Assembly: GCA_025642075.2 (NCBI GenBank)
Contig: JAODUO010000988.1
Span: 5,001 to 69,000 of the forward strand
Reading direction: 5' to 3'
DNA: 64,000 bases
DNA from: Ridgeia piscesae
Lineage: Eukaryota; Annelida; Polychaeta; Sabellida; Siboglinidae
Part shown: positions 1 through 13,200 of the stretch, piece after piece
Layout: every line of letters begins with the position of its first letter
How positions within the stretch are numbered: position 1 is the stretch's first letter
Made by a program: the position numbers and the translations under genes
The notes under the pieces: model-generated
What the model was told of the DNA's origin: nothing
The model's input: the letters and a program-made list of their open reading frames with translations, nothing else
Database searches by the model: none

Positions 1-663
1 GCCTACAATTAAGTAACTGATGCGATGGCCATTTGACATAATAATATAGTGTATTATCTGTATATTTGAATAAAAACATAATCTCTGAACACAATATTAA
101 CTGTAATTAGCTGGTATTTGTCATTAATAAATGTGTATTCTCTGCATCTGTGTTGTACATCATTTTATAATAACCATTAAATTTTGATTATATCTAGAAA
201 TAATTAGCTGCTTTGTATATTGCTCTTATATTTGTCATTGTAACGTTTGTAACGTCTGATAACAAAGTAAGAATGACTTTACTCCAGGCATAAAACACGT
301 AAATTTGCAATCACAGCATCGGTTCTTAACTCGGTTAAGAAGTGTCACACTGAAATGTTTGTCGTTGTAAATTAACGATTTCGTGCCAGTCATGATAAGG
401 ACATTGACATAAAAGGTAAAGTTATGTTCTCATGCAGCGCAGTATCCAATACAATAAATAAATAAAGTTTATAACTGCAGTTAATCTTTTTAACAGTAAT
501 AATTTTGGGGACATATTCGCAAATCGCAAGACATCGCCTTTGCGGTCGTGATGCGTCTAGGGAACACTAACTGCTCACACCGATACATCGGCTTATTTAC
601 GTCGAGTCGGCGGCATTAAAATGATCTAAAACACAATTAAAACAATATACATCTGCCTCCTTT
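1..663. other. AT-rich intergenic sequence
   Basis: No long open frame, RNA gene or clear repeat was recognised here. The sequence is AT-rich and ordinary for an invertebrate intergenic region. Confidence 0.5.
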
Positions 664-1118
664 TTAGCGGAAGTGATGCAGAATGACACGCACAATTAGT
701 TCCAGTCCAAAGTCATTAGAGATTTCTTGTAGAACCTTTGATAGTCCGGGAGCAATTCCACCTGGTTTTGGGCTGAGGTTGTCCCACTCTAGTCTTATAT
801 CGGGAAGTTTGAAATCTCCTCCTAGCCATATCTGTTCCTTATTTGAGTGTTTACTTTTGTTGATAGGTTCTCGTAGTTCATGCACATATTCACTTGTGTT
901 GCCAAATTGGGGTGATCTATAGAATGCGCCTATTGTAATGTCTTTCGTTCCTTGTATTTTGATGTTGACCCATATTATTTCGCAGTTGCTATAGAAGTCT
1001 GTTCTGTGGGTTCCTATTAGGTCAGATTGTAATGCTATCAGGACCCTCCTTTGGAGTTGTCGAAGTCTCTGTCTTTACGGATGACTGAGTAGTTGGCTGG
1101 GAACAGTTCACCATACAT
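664..1118 (-). pseudogene. LINE endonuclease-domain fragment
   Basis: The minus strand reads as part of an apurinic/apyrimidinic-like endonuclease domain of a non-LTR retrotransposon. Seen directly: IWLGGDFKLPDIRLEW, the usual 'GDFN.P.I.W' strand, preceded by a GAFYRSPQ-like block and followed by LSKVLQEISNDFGLE. The upstream part (from about 1118, reading MYGELFPANYSVIRKDR) is in another frame, so at least one frameshift near 1040 separates it from the GDF block. Both ends stop without a catalytic continuation, so this is a dead, truncated copy. The family (CR1, L2, Jockey or similar) cannot be fixed from this part. Confidence 0.72.
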
Positions 1119-1526
1119 TTTCTTCCTGATCATCTGATTTTAAGGCCGCATTTGTAAACTACTTGTAGTATCTTTTATAAAGAATTTATTGTAACCATAA
1201 TTATAGTTTCTCAAATTATTTGGGTATGTTACTTTATTATTAATTTATAAATATATTTTATTATTTATTAGTTATTCTATTTATTTATTGCTGATAAGTT
1301 TAGCTTATGCACTAGGATATTTAGAAGCTATATTTAATTATCTATTTATTATCATTTAACATTTAATTGCAACGTGTAAGTTTAATTGATTACATATATT
1401 TGAGATATTTATGTTTTACAAATGGTGTATTATATGCACCTCTGAGCGAAAGTAAATTCCGGCTATACGGGGCCTTACAAATGAAATTATTATTTTATTA
1501 ATAACAATACACAACTTCGCGCCAGT
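1119..1526. other. AT-rich spacer
   Basis: Rich in A and T with no coding signal seen. It lies between two retrotransposon fragments of opposite orientation. Confidence 0.4.
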
Positions 1527-2220
1527 GTATTTGTGTGAACTCGTGTGCCCGTATCAACCGACAAGAACACTGCGCTCTGCGAACAATAATATGTAAGAAT
1601 TGAAGTGCACCCGAACCAAAGCTGGAGACTGCTCGTTCGCTGTCGCTGCTGCGTCCCTATGGAACAATTTACCAACAGTCATTAAGACTTGTGACAATCT
1701 CACCAGCTTCAAACGTCTACTGAAGACATTCTTATTATTGCTTATTAATGTAATTCGACATGAACATTATATCTTATATCTTTTTTAATAGATTATTTTG
1801 TAATATTATCAATATATAGTCATACACTTATTTATTTGCATTATTGTTACATAATTATTATTATTTTAACAGTTTTAACATATACTAAACTATTTATTAC
1901 TAATAAATTATACCTATACAGTCAGTTATCAGTATAATTGTAATATAATTGTAAAATATTATATTTATACACTAGACCGATTATCATGTATTTTTATGAC
2001 TAATACGTAATTTATTTATTTAAAAGTGCTACGCTATTTAATACCGTACTAATTTTATTTATTTATGTACATATCTTTTTTACATTTATTTAACACACTA
2101 GTATTTGTCTTATTGTATACATATATCTTTTTATGTCGTTTAATTGTAATATGTTGTGAAGCGTCACGAACGATTATGGATGTGGCGCTAAAATAAAAAA
2201 AATTATTATTATTATTATTA
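1527..2220 (+). pseudogene. LINE reverse-transcriptase C-terminus plus 3' tail
   Basis: The plus strand from about 1527 reads YLCELVCPYQPTRTLRS, then, after an in-frame stop, GDCSFAVAAASLWNNLP and a SFKRLLKTFL segment ending near 1788. These match the conserved C-terminal end of non-LTR reverse-transcriptase proteins ('pY.PsRtLRS ... GDRSFSVAAPxLWNSLP ... FKxxLKTxLF'). About 400 bp of AT-rich sequence follows, ending in GGATGTGGCGCTAAAATAAA and a run of ATT triplets at about 2200-2220. A 'GGCGCTA..TAAATA' end with ATT tail is typical of CR1/L2-like 3' ends. The internal stop and 5' truncation make it a dead copy. Confidence 0.75.
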
Positions 2221-2555
2221 GAACAATGTGGATATACATACCACACAATACAAACATTATTATAACAGACAAAGATCCGTCATACATATGTGAATCTCTA
2301 ATATGAGTCTGAGAGCGAATGTGATATACTGTAGTCACAATTTTGATATACATGCATTAATAAGTCCTAATAAAATACAGTAAAACAACACTTAAACCAG
2401 TGAACCGGGCCTTGATTTGTTGAATCAGTTACAGCCAGACCTGTAGGCATGCAGTACTTGTTTTTATCCAGTTTAAACATCCTTATAAAAGAATTACTTC
2501 AACAATTCTGAAGTTTGGATTAAAGTTTGTTTTAACCATTGTCATTATTTTTATG
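2221..2555. other. Unassigned spacer
   Basis: Nothing recognisable between two retrotransposon fragments. Confidence 0.35.
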
Positions 2556-3185
2556 TAAAAAACCTCCCTAATATACGAATATGCGTTAAAGGAAATGATG
2601 TTACACAGCAAATGTTTACCACATTAAAGATGTTTTCGCTGGAGGGCAGCGACCTAACCGGCTGGCTGTTCAGTGTATCCAGTGCATGGCCAGTCAGTGC
2701 TCGATGAGAGAGTAGCAGGATCTTGAATTCCACTTGTACTGGTATTGCCATCGAGTGCAACTTCATCTGCAGCGGTGTAGCATGGCTATATTGCATGGCG
2801 CCTTCGATCAAGCGGGCTGCTCAGTTCTGTACTTTCTGAAGCAGTTCTATTTGCTTCAGAGGCAGCCGATATAGCAGTGTATTGCCAACGGCGAGGCTCA
2901 GCATCAAACAGTACACCAATAGTACGGACACACTGAGTCATCCTGACCAAACAGTCACCAACACGCAATGCTTACAGCTACTGAGCTGAACCGAACACTA
3001 TTACTTCTGCTTTTGAGTCGTTCAACTTCAAGGAGTTTGTTTTCATCCATATCCGATCAACAGCCGCGTCAATGTCCTCCTGACGGGGTTTCACTGTGAT
3101 GTAAATTTACGTGTCATCAGCATAAACATGTGACATCAAGTTGTTGTTCCGAAGGATTTTTGATAATGGTGCTGCATACAACTAT
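2556..3185 (-). pseudogene. Decayed LINE reverse-transcriptase fragment (YADD)
   Basis: On the minus strand near 3140 the active-site block reads HVYADDT, a stop, then IYITVKPRQEDIDAA and an IWMKTNSLKLNDSKAEVIVFG segment, the standard palm/thumb region of non-LTR reverse transcriptases. Further along come RTIGVLFDAEP, then in a shifted frame NTLLYRLPLKQIELLQKVQN and AARLIEGA, then VEFKILLLSHRALTGHA in a third frame. All are consecutive conserved blocks of one RT C-terminal half. Several frameshifts, a stop beside YADD and a deletion after VLFD show it is inactive. Its orientation is opposite to the 1.5-2.2 kb fragment, so the two are separate insertions. Confidence 0.8.
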
Positions 3186-4044
3186 ATATGTCATATCTTT
3201 TGAAATGCACTGCTCAGTTTGATATTGTAATATATATTTATGGAGAAGATGTATATGGACAATAAAACAATAAAAGGTAAAATAAAAATAAATAAAAGGG
3301 AAAGAACTGTTTTTGTTTTTATTTCAAATGTATTGTTGAGTATTTTAATATAATAGGCATCGCTAAATTTAAATAACATGATTTTGCAGTGAACATGTCC
3401 CTTTAAGTGGACCGAAAACAAATATAACCCCAAATTAAGCCATAATAGTTTTATAGTACGACTCTCGTGAACACAAGCGGCAACAATCTCGCTAACTGCA
3501 CATCAGACAAACCACTTGCACGTGCAGAGGTGGCGCGAAACTCCGTCCTCTCTGGTTTGCATTGCTGTGGCGCCACAAAGCAGCTAGGCCACAAGACGCG
3601 CTTTGGTTACAGCCGAGTTGATCACCAGGCGGCGCCACGGCTGTTGCCAACTGCCACGTCAGGTGTATCCGCGACATTCGCGAAGTGCGCCTCGGTCCAT
3701 GCCTAGATTTTACGTCTAGCGCGTTGAAAGCTCAAATACTTAGCAGTTTATTTTCTTTAAAAAGAAAGTGTTTACATTAAAAAGAGAGTGTTTACATCAT
3801 TTCCACAGGCATATTTTATAATATACACTGGAAATATCCGATTTCAACTTTAGCATCTGATATTTTTACATATTTTGATAGGCTATCATGTCCTGGCACT
3901 GGTTTGTTCATAGTACAGTCACTTGCTCGCAAAGATAATTTAATCAGATCGATACAGAACGGATTGAATGCTTTCCTGTCCGGATCTACCCTTTATCAAC
4001 CCCTGCTCGGTTCTGTGGGGTGGATGTTTGTCGTACGCAACCCG
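3186..4044. other. Intergenic, nothing recognised
   Basis: Contains a GC-richer patch (about 3460-3720) with short open frames on both strands but no recognisable domain or splice structure. Confidence 0.35.
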
Positions 4045-4262
<218 letters not shown>

Positions 4263-4523
4263 TATGGCTCCCATTGCTAGATCAGCCACTGGCTTGAATT
4301 ATTCAATTTGAAGTTGTATCTTTATCATTTATCACTAATAATGTTCACGCTGTGTCTGCGATGTGTGGAAGCTCACAACATCACCAGTACTTGCGGATGC
4401 GGTCACCTGCCTCCAGGGTACGCATGAGCAATGACCGACTGGTAGGCGAATGGTTTGTTTAATAATTGTATCGCTGAGTAACATTAAATTTGTAAAAACA
4501 TTTCAAGATTATTTTGATGGACG

Positions 4524-4818
4524 CTACTCACTCGCTCGCTCACTCGCTCGCTCACTCGCTCACTCGCTCACTCGCTCACTCGCTCACTCGCTCACTCGCT
4601 TCACTCGTTCACTCGTTCACTCGTCCACTCGTTCACTCGTCCACTCGTTCACTCGTTCACTCGTTCACTTCACTCGTTCACTTCACTCGTTCACTCACTC
4701 ATGCACTTCACTCGTTCACTCACTCATGCACTCACTCACTCACTCACTCATCCAGTGACATCCACTCGCTCATCACTCACTCACTCACTCACTCACTTAC
4801 TCATCCACTCGCTCGGCG
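4524..4818. repeat. CACT/CGCT-type tandem repeat
   Basis: Tetranucleotide-based repeat of CACTCGCT, CACTCGTT and CACT units, drifting in composition from left to right. Confidence 0.95.
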
Positions 4819-6699
4819 CTACGTTGTTGATAAGAGTATTTCTTGATATACAGCTCGACGACAACAGCAAACCTCGACGACAAAACGGCAAACCGCGGGC
4901 AGATCGTCAACGGCAGTGTGTGTACGCCGTGAAAGATGCTAGAAAACGTTAGCTTTTACGTCACACCAAACACGACACTGCTGACGGCTGAAAGAGAAAC
5001 CGTTTGTCCCGTGCATTGTTTCTCTCTGATGTAACAGTGCTGATGGTCCCTGCAGCGAACCAAGTTGAGTCGCCAGGTCTTCGTAGATGTTGCAACGTCT
5101 CATGACTCGTCAACATAGCTTTTCTAATGTTAAAACTGTTATTTGTGAATTTTTATTTCTAAATAACGTAGGCCCTACGTGCGTGTTCATGTATTATGAC
5201 TAGTTCTTGTAATAATACACATTTACTAGCCGAGTCACCCAGCAAAATAGTAGTTACGGCAGAAAAAACCATTAATGATAAGTAAACTCCACAACATTTA
5301 CATGTTAACAAATGTCTAAGTATATGTTCATAACATATTTAATAATGAAATGTGTTGCAATTGACGTGTGTCGCCCCTGTCACCGTCCTCTTCGTCTCGT
5401 TGGATGTATACAAGGTTGAACCGAGACACATTTTGATAGCAAACTCTTCCGATGCGATCATTCAAGTTCTGCAACCGCCCCCCCCCCGCCCCGGAGGGCC
5501 CAGACGAATTAAAAAAGCCAATTGTACGATACATTCCTACGGGTCCATTAGGTCTCAAACGTGCAACATTAATTCATTCCAGTACATGCAAAACCGATGG
5601 AGAAGTTGGTCAAAATACAGAAAAAGAACAAACGAATTTATAATATAGATGGTATTGTAATTGCGGATTATTAATCACTATTGACCATGACAATATTATC
5701 TGCCATAATAACCACAATTACCAGAGTTTCCCGTTCGCGCCAATATAAGGTTTGCTCGTGAATACTCGGTAACGTCCGGCAGACTTCGGTGAAAACCGCT
5801 CAGTTTGTGGGGCAATAGAAACTTCCAGCTAATGTATAATATTACTGATTAAGCAAACCATGAAACGGAAGCGGGTAATCTATGGATAAAACTGAACACG
5901 AATATAGTGGATCCCAAAAACAAAAGTTGACCTACCGACATTGCGTGCTACTGTATACTCGGGCTGCAGAATACGTTTTGGAACATTACCGTTTATCGGC
6001 TTGTTTTGCCCATATAATATACAATCCACATTATGCATAAATTGGAATAAATCAGTGGCAGAAAACGTGCTTGCGTGATTCATTATGTTGTAATACAATG
6101 CATGCCGAGTGTACATTGGTTATCAAAGACTAATTGCTTTAAAACATTACACGAAATTTATATCGGGGATTTACGTATCGAGCGCAGCCTCAGATCGCGG
6201 CGACGGAAGACAGGATGTGTTGGGAGGCGTGTGTTGTCGAAGATTATCATATGACGTTTTCAAAGTTATTTTCAGAGACAGTCACGCTCGCTCTCCACGA
6301 TATGTGTTAGTTCCCTTTCCCTAACTATTGGGGCTATTTTATAGATCCACTCCTCTCCCCACAAAACAATTGCACTACAAAATGGCTATGTTGTCCAATT
6401 TAATATTCAGGTCAAACAACCCATCCACTAACTTTGAGGACAGATCAGCCGCCACCCTACGGTTTACAAACTGAAGATCGGATTATGCCGTTGTATAATT
6501 TTATGTTGCTACAAACATTACTTTCGAGTTGTAAATAGAGAAGTTTGTCGCAAATGTTCCTCTGAAAAAACAACGAAAGTGCACGAAACGCGCCTGTGAA
6601 ACAGCGGTTCTTGGCAGGTGTGCCAATTGGTTTGACGACATAAACAAAGCCCCTAGACGCCACGGCATCCGACTCGAAACTGGCGCCAACCGTTTCAAG
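4819..6699. other. Intergenic sequence upstream of nanos
   Basis: No gene recognised. Several short open frames (for example around 5350-5650 on both strands, next to a C-run at 5475) have no family resemblance I can name. A small CpG-richer patch lies near 6170-6250. Confidence 0.4.
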
Positions 6700-6869
6700 T
6701 CGAAGCCGTCGGCACTCTTCAAAGGCAGGCCCGGGTGCAGGGCGCATGCGCGGACGTCGCCGCCGTGAGAACGCTCCGCCCCTTTTGCCCAGCCGGTTTT
6801 GTTGTTCTGCTCAGCGCGGGTGGTTCAGTTCGCGCGAATACGCGGTGTTGTAGGAAGTGTCTCGCAGAA
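6700..6869 (+). promoter_or_regulatory. CpG-rich promoter / 5' UTR of nanos
   Basis: This GC- and CpG-rich segment lies directly upstream of the nanos start codon and contrasts with the AT-rich flank. It includes GCGCATGCGC at 6742-6751, which resembles an NRF1 site, and CCGCCCCTT near 6776. The transcription start is not determinable from sequence alone. The open frame continues upstream of the ATG without another in-frame ATG, which supports the chosen start at 6870. Confidence 0.5.
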
Positions 6870-8717
6870 ATGGATTGCAAACTTAACATTCGCATGTCGT
6901 TCACCCAGAGCATAGTTACAGAGCTGGAGCGCCTCTTCATCGACTCTGTGCCCGACACTAAGAGCATTTGGGAGGAGTTCTCGTCCAACGGCCAGGAGCA
7001 AGACCTCGATGAAATCGACGAGCTCGGCATCCGTGTTCGCCAGGGTCTGTGCTGCACGCGAGCCTCTTCGGTGTCGTTCGATTCCGACCGCAGTTCTCCG
7101 CCCCGATCAGAGGCCAGCAGTCCGACGACCAGCATACCGATGTCCCGGGCACGTCTGCTGGAGATACTTCGCATGAGCGAGCGGGGACGATTGAAGCCCA
7201 AGGCAGCGGCAGCGCGCGTGAAGCCGACGTCTTTCGTAGAGAATGCAGGCCAGGTACGTTAGACGTTACATCCTTGTCATTTGTGTATTGTCATCAGCAA
7301 TTGTCAGTGTCAGGGCATCCTGGGTATCAGTGTGTATGGATGTATGTAGGGTATGTCAATGTATGTGGTAAGATTTGTTCGATTTAATGTATTGCCAACC
7401 ATTGAAATGGATCAAATGTAAACAGATTACGCGGATGTTCAAGCAACAGCCTTAGCAATCATTGTACTTGGAAGTTACCATCATAAGGGGCACAAGTTGT
7501 GTCAGTTATGATGGTAACTTGGTTCTTCGTCAGCCTTATGCCGACATTATGATTCGGGTGTTAGTTGCGTCGACACAGTTTTAATCATGGAAATGTGTCA
7601 AATACACATGCAAATCGAGCAACCGGCCAACCAGATACATTGTTTGTAATACGCGTGATTACCAAACTTCCAAATGCGTTTGAAGAATCGTCGAGAGCGC
7701 AATTTTGGCAACGTTGTAACAGTAACTTGCAATGACGCTTAGCGCCCACCTACGAACTGTTGCTAGTGTCTGTTTATATTCGATGCTTCTATATAGCTGC
7801 ATTTGTTTCAAAGCCAAACAACATGCGCAAGACATGATTGTTTTGTTTCTGCCGCAGGAAAGTAATTGTATCTGTGCACTGACACTGTCATTGATAAACC
7901 ATTAGTGATATCAGAAGTCTCCAGCATGTATAATTAACAAGTGGTTCAATGCTGAAACCGATAGCTAGGATGGGGCGCTAACAGGCTTGCGATTCAAAAA
8001 CAAAATGTGTCCTTTGTAGAACCTAAGTTCGCGCACAGACGAAAATACCACTGACATAATTTCCAGCCCATTCTTTGTGTGTGATCGGTGTCTGCGTGTT
8101 CCCCTTATGTAAGTGGTTCTCCGATGTGTGGTTATTCAGGCAGCATTGATGTCATGATTGATAATAACCCAAATTCAAAAACAAATACGAATTGCCACCA
8201 ACGACGACAAAATACCATTACCGATCCGACTGCCGTTTAGACTTCAGTAGTACACAGCTGTATTGTCCGTATTAGTAGATCAGTCGAAGTGGAATATACC
8301 CGCTCTCGTGTGTGAGGTTCGTGTGCGAGTTATCGTGTCGATGTTCCGCTTGTTCTTGTTTGGCACACGTCGACGTTCTAAAAACAGGTTACGTGGCTGA
8401 TGACAACAACCGGTAGGCCTCCCTGTAACAGACACCGCTGTTTGTCACCGTTACTATTGTCGTTGCAGGTGTGCGTGTTTTGTCGGAACAACGGCGAAAG
8501 TGAGGCTGTCTACTCGTCCCACATGCTGAAGGATGCCGAGGGCAAGATCTGTTGCCCTGTGCTCTACATCTACACGTGCCCGATCTGTGGCGCCAGCGGC
8601 CCGGATGCTCACACCATCAAGTATTGTCCACAGAACCACGGCGGCGACAGCTGCAACGTGAAGGCGCTGAAGACATCGAGAACAAGCGCTGGTCGGCGTC
8701 GATATTTCCAGCAGTGA
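6870..8717 (+). CDS. nanos: Nanos RNA-binding zinc-finger protein (2 exons)
   Basis: Exon 1 is 6870-7253, intron 7254-8468, exon 2 8469-8717; 209 residues plus stop. The ATG has G at -3 and +4. The intron is phase 0, with donor CAG|GTACGT and acceptor TTGTCGTTGCAG. Exon 2 encodes the full Nanos finger: CVFCRNNGESEAVYSSHMLK (C-x2-C-x12-H-x10-C), then TCPICGASGPDAH and TIKYC (C-x2-C-x7-H-x4-C), so all eight zinc ligands are present. Exon 1 is acidic and Ser-rich and not clearly conserved; I see no certain NOT1-interaction motif. The finger is followed by a short tail ending RRRYFQQ. Known for the family: Nanos acts in the cytoplasm with Pumilio, binding 3' UTRs and recruiting CCR4-NOT to repress mRNAs in germline and stem cells. 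An extra Cys precedes the fourth ligand of finger 1. Identification is very secure; the N-terminal start is slightly less so. Confidence 0.95.
7254..8468 (+). other. Intron of nanos (1215 bp)
   Basis: Phase-0 GT-AG intron. A short inverted sequence around 7470-7520 (AAGTTACCATCATAAGG and GATGGTAACTT) could form a hairpin; otherwise nothing is recognised inside. Confidence 0.85.
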
Positions 8718-10290
8718 TACCGGCGGACGGCTCCAACCGGATGAACTGAACTCGGTACCGGTGGTGTGTTTAACGGCCTCGCATGAATACCCATCCGTCC
8801 GTGGTTGAACACGGTCAGAGGGTGCGTCGCTGGGGCTACCTATGCAGCTGCTACGAACTGTTGAATGAATGACTGTCTTCCATTTTAGTCGTAGGGTGTT
8901 TATTCTGGTCGTCTGCGCCTCGGGCGTATTTGGTCGCTCGATCGAATTGCGCTTACCCCGTCCGCTGATTCACTGACATGGCCAGGCTCGATTGACGTCT
9001 TTGTTAACGGGGACCATCTGTTTGCAACGGTCGTTGCTTCGCCACCTGCCCGTGCCGTGTCCTTATGCCAAATCATTGTTTTCAAGGTGTCTATTATGTG
9101 GCATGATGCTCCCTAACCCTGGTAGCCAGGCGCACTTCAGCTGTCTTCCACTCGTACGAGACACCAACTGCAAATTGAAGTTGGTCAATTGTAATTATTT
9201 TAGCCAGCCATCGAATCCTAAATTACATGACTAGGAAGGAAATGTAATTTACTTACGGGGTCATTATTATTACAGTGTTATAATTCTTATCTCGTTTACA
9301 AGGTTGAAGTAAAACCATTATATGTAAGACCTGTTAACAATGTTGTCTGTCGTGGTGAACAGTGCTTTCTGCCTAGAACAGGACAGTGTAGTTTACACAT
9401 GTCTGACTTATAAATAAGGTCATCTAACTATTAGAACAATGACTGTCTCGTACTGAAATGTGTATTTAATAACTACAGTTAATGCAGTAACTTAATTTTT
9501 CATGATAGGTGGGGCTCTTCAGTGTCATTTGAGGATATACGAAATCAACTAGGAGACATGTTTGCTTCTAATTTGAAACGTTGAGAAAATTATAAGTTGA
9601 CTGGAAAAATTCGAGAGTAGATACATTTTAATGAACCTTTGTGTGTGTATAAAGACAAATGGTTAGATTTTTTATTAAGTAATATTGGTACATTGTTCAA
9701 TATGTACAGGCTTCAGCTTTTATAATCATTAGGGCTTGCTCTGTACAGTTTCAACATTTCTAACATCAGCAAAGTGAAACTTGCTTTCTACAACTTTCAA
9801 TGGAAGCTTTGAGGTGTTTGCTTTGACGTAGTAGATGGCAGATATAAGATGCAAATATATTTTATACAACATGTATTGTGATTTGCTGCTGTGAGTGTTT
9901 GTTGGGTGAAACAAATTGTAAACTGTTTATTGAAATTAATTGTATTTCGTATCCAACCATAAGTTGGTATTTGGATTGCTCAAATATGGTAGTATTCCAT
10001 GACCTTTTGTATTTTGCGTAGAAATACAGGACATCGAAAGTGTGCTTTTTGATGTATGTTACTGGTGCCTTTTATACACACTGTCGTGTACGTATACCAG
10101 ATTTAAAATATATATTGATATGAATAATGATAAGCGAATTGGATATAAATCGATAATTATGAAATCATAGCCTGTATATATGTGCATAGAAAGTATTTTT
10201 GTCGCTGATTCCAGCGAGTTCTTGATTTCATTTTCCAGATGCAGTAATTGCTAGTAATTTATTGTTGTCGTTATTTTGTAAAATAAACAA
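8718..10290 (+). promoter_or_regulatory. Putative long 3' UTR of nanos
   Basis: The first AATAAA after the stop that I found is at about 10282. A canonical Pumilio response element, TGTATATA, lies at 10173-10180, just upstream of it. Nanos and Pumilio are partner repressors, so auto- or cross-regulation is plausible, but the UTR extent is inferred and a single 8-mer could be chance. The rest is AT-rich with no gene signal. Confidence 0.35.
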
Positions 10291-13200
10291 AAACAATTAT
10301 GAAATGCTGCTCTTTGTTCTGCAGGTGTAGGCATTGCAGAAAGCTTGAATTGTAGATAGAATGATAGTTTGAATTTGCAATTAGCAGTCGGTTCTAGATT
10401 GGATCCGATACATTCCATTGTTTTGTGCGAGATCGGTAGGGTATTTTTCTACTCGCTCGCCATCACAACATTGCAACAATTGTGTTTATTACGGAAGTAT
10501 TTTAATTAAGTTATGCGGTGCAGTTTGTACACCGGTGTGTATGGAATAAACAGCTCTTTGTTCAAGAAATATCCTCGATGTCTTTGTCTTGCTGCTTGCT
10601 GGCAGTGCCCCATTGTGCGCAAACACAGAATGTCTGTAACAATAGCGCTTGCACTGGGAACTACGATTGCCGGGTCGGGTTCGTGGGTATCGCTTTAGTA
10701 ACTGACCCGTAGTTCGCGAACTCGAGCGAGACGAATCTTCGGAGACTTCCGGACCAATGAAAGGTGTACGTGATTTATATCCCTTCATGGCAGGAACAAA
10801 TGGGGTGTTTCACTCTCCGTGGTCGTTGCAGGTGATTTGCCCACTGATCGATTTCCGATAACGATTCTATTCGCTGGAAACCATCATTTAAGTAGCTTGT
10901 CGTTACTTCGACTACGACGCCTGTTACAGCCACAACGACTGGAATGTGGCAGTGTGTTGATCTGAATCGTCGTTCGAACATTGACGAGTGTAGTATCACA
11001 AACACCTCTTAGGTATACACTGTCCCTTGGTGGGGGGATTGGTAGCCATTTGCATACGGAGTATTTAGTTCTCATGGGGTATGTGCCGAACTTGTGTTTC
11101 TGTTGAATGACTGCAATTACGGAATACTTGTAATGTAGTCATTGTAAATAAAATTGTATAAATAATTTACATATACACATTTCTTTAAAAAAAATTGCAT
11201 ATAACGACGGTTCATCATATTTTGTATGTTCTAATTTTAAGTATAATGCTAATTTATGTACACTTTCAATATTAATTTAGTGAACACTCGATAAGCCATA
11301 GGCTTCCTTGTTCACATGCCGTCTGGAGCTTGGCTCTGGACGGCAACTTGTTAAACCTTGTTAAACATACATAAGGTATATACTTGCATACATTCGTAGA
11401 ATGGATTTATGAACACTGGCCTACATGCATGCACGTAGCCTGGTCTGTGTTGATTGACCACATTTTCCGCTAACCTTCTTTTAAACCAGAATTCCTCATT
11501 ATGTATGATAGTACCTTGCACAAAACTGAATGAATGAATATTACGTATCTTGACGTACATTCAACGGGAGTTACTACGCATAATCTACTCGGGTCTTTAT
11601 CCTATGAAGACATAACCGGAAGTGGCAGCGACGCGATTCTATCGCATGGTATTTTTACCGATCCGGGGGTCAGCCACAGTGGACGCGTCCGGTGTGTCCG
11701 AGCCATTCATCACCGCCGTGTTCGCAGCCCCACGCGCCCTCTTGTCGAACCCATGTCGCTATTCAGAATTCCCGCTCAAACCACTGAAGCGCTTCGCGGG
11801 TGAAACGGAGCGGAGAAGGCCTTGGGCTAGGGCTGAGTGAATCCGCCCTCGTTAGCTTCACATCTGTTAAATGACGACACATCTTGGTCAACAGCCTTCG
11901 TCTTTGTCCGCGCTTTGGTTGCCAACTGGCGATTTCTCCGTTTCCCGCCATTACGACACGGCGGAAGATAGGGATAGGTGCCTTCGTAGGGACCGTTGTC
12001 ACCGGCGCGGTGGGAGATGGGCGTTAAGTATTTAAGGGGGACCGTGCCCCCTGGGGCAATGGGGTTGTTGTGTGTTTCCAGTATAACCTGTTGCGTCAAT
12101 ACACGTCCGAACGGGAAGCTAATGGGTCACTAAGCGGCCCCTTCCCACGCCTCCCGCGCCTGATTTAGCCCTGCGAAGGTCCCTGGGCAGGGATTGTCCA
12201 CAGATCGCACTATAATAATTCTTATTCCTACACACGATCTCTTTTAGGGACCCCGTAGAAATCAGGACTTTACCGGTGTGGTGCACCGATTTGCATAGCA
12301 CTGAAACATTCGAGTCGTGCCTGTATAAATATTCCACCAAAACAATTAGCCCCAAAAGGGTTTTTGAGCCCCATTTCTTTTCTAATTGTCTGGCCCATGG
12401 GCAGCTTCCCCATCCACCCTGCCCTAAACACAGCTCTGCCTGTTGGAGGGTAGGCCTATATCTGAATCGAGTTTCACGTCGAAAAATAATTAATAAATAT
12501 TATCATACTATTCAAGTCCAATTTGCCCACTTTCCAGCAGGCTGTGGTTGGAGTCGGTGCCTGGCCGTTGGCACAATTGCCATCTCTGGTGTAAATCGTG
12601 AAGCCATATTTCCCTTTGTTTATCTATTAAAAATGCATTTACTTCAATGCACAAATCAGTGAGCTTCATGACAGGTGACGTTTAGATAATTACAACTCGA
12701 GAAATTCGATCCCGATAGCAATATAACCTGTGGCGTCATACTATTATTAATAATTTATCATCTTTACATTATCATACTGTTTTATCCTATAACACGTCAG
12801 GCTCTATATATGTGTTCTGTGTGTAAAACTTTAAGAATGTGTTATCAAGATGTTTACCAGTGTTTTGTTTAATTTAATAGGGATCCCAAGACACGCGGAA
12901 TTATGACATTTCGAGAAAAAAAATCGAACTGAATAAGTAAAGCAGGTGACGTTGGCGTAGATAAAAAAAATGCGTAATAACAATCATAAAACCCGTTAGC
13001 GTACAGCCGATGCCCGCATGAATTTAATTGTGTTAGTTAATTATGGGTAAATTATTAGTATTTGTTCGTGGCTCCCCAGAGAGAAAGCATTCAATACGCA
13101 GTATGCAGACATTGTTTATGTCGATGTTTAATTCGTTATATTAATTTTACAGTAATTAATGCCGCAGAAAAATGAACCGCTAGCTTGCCATATGCCACGA

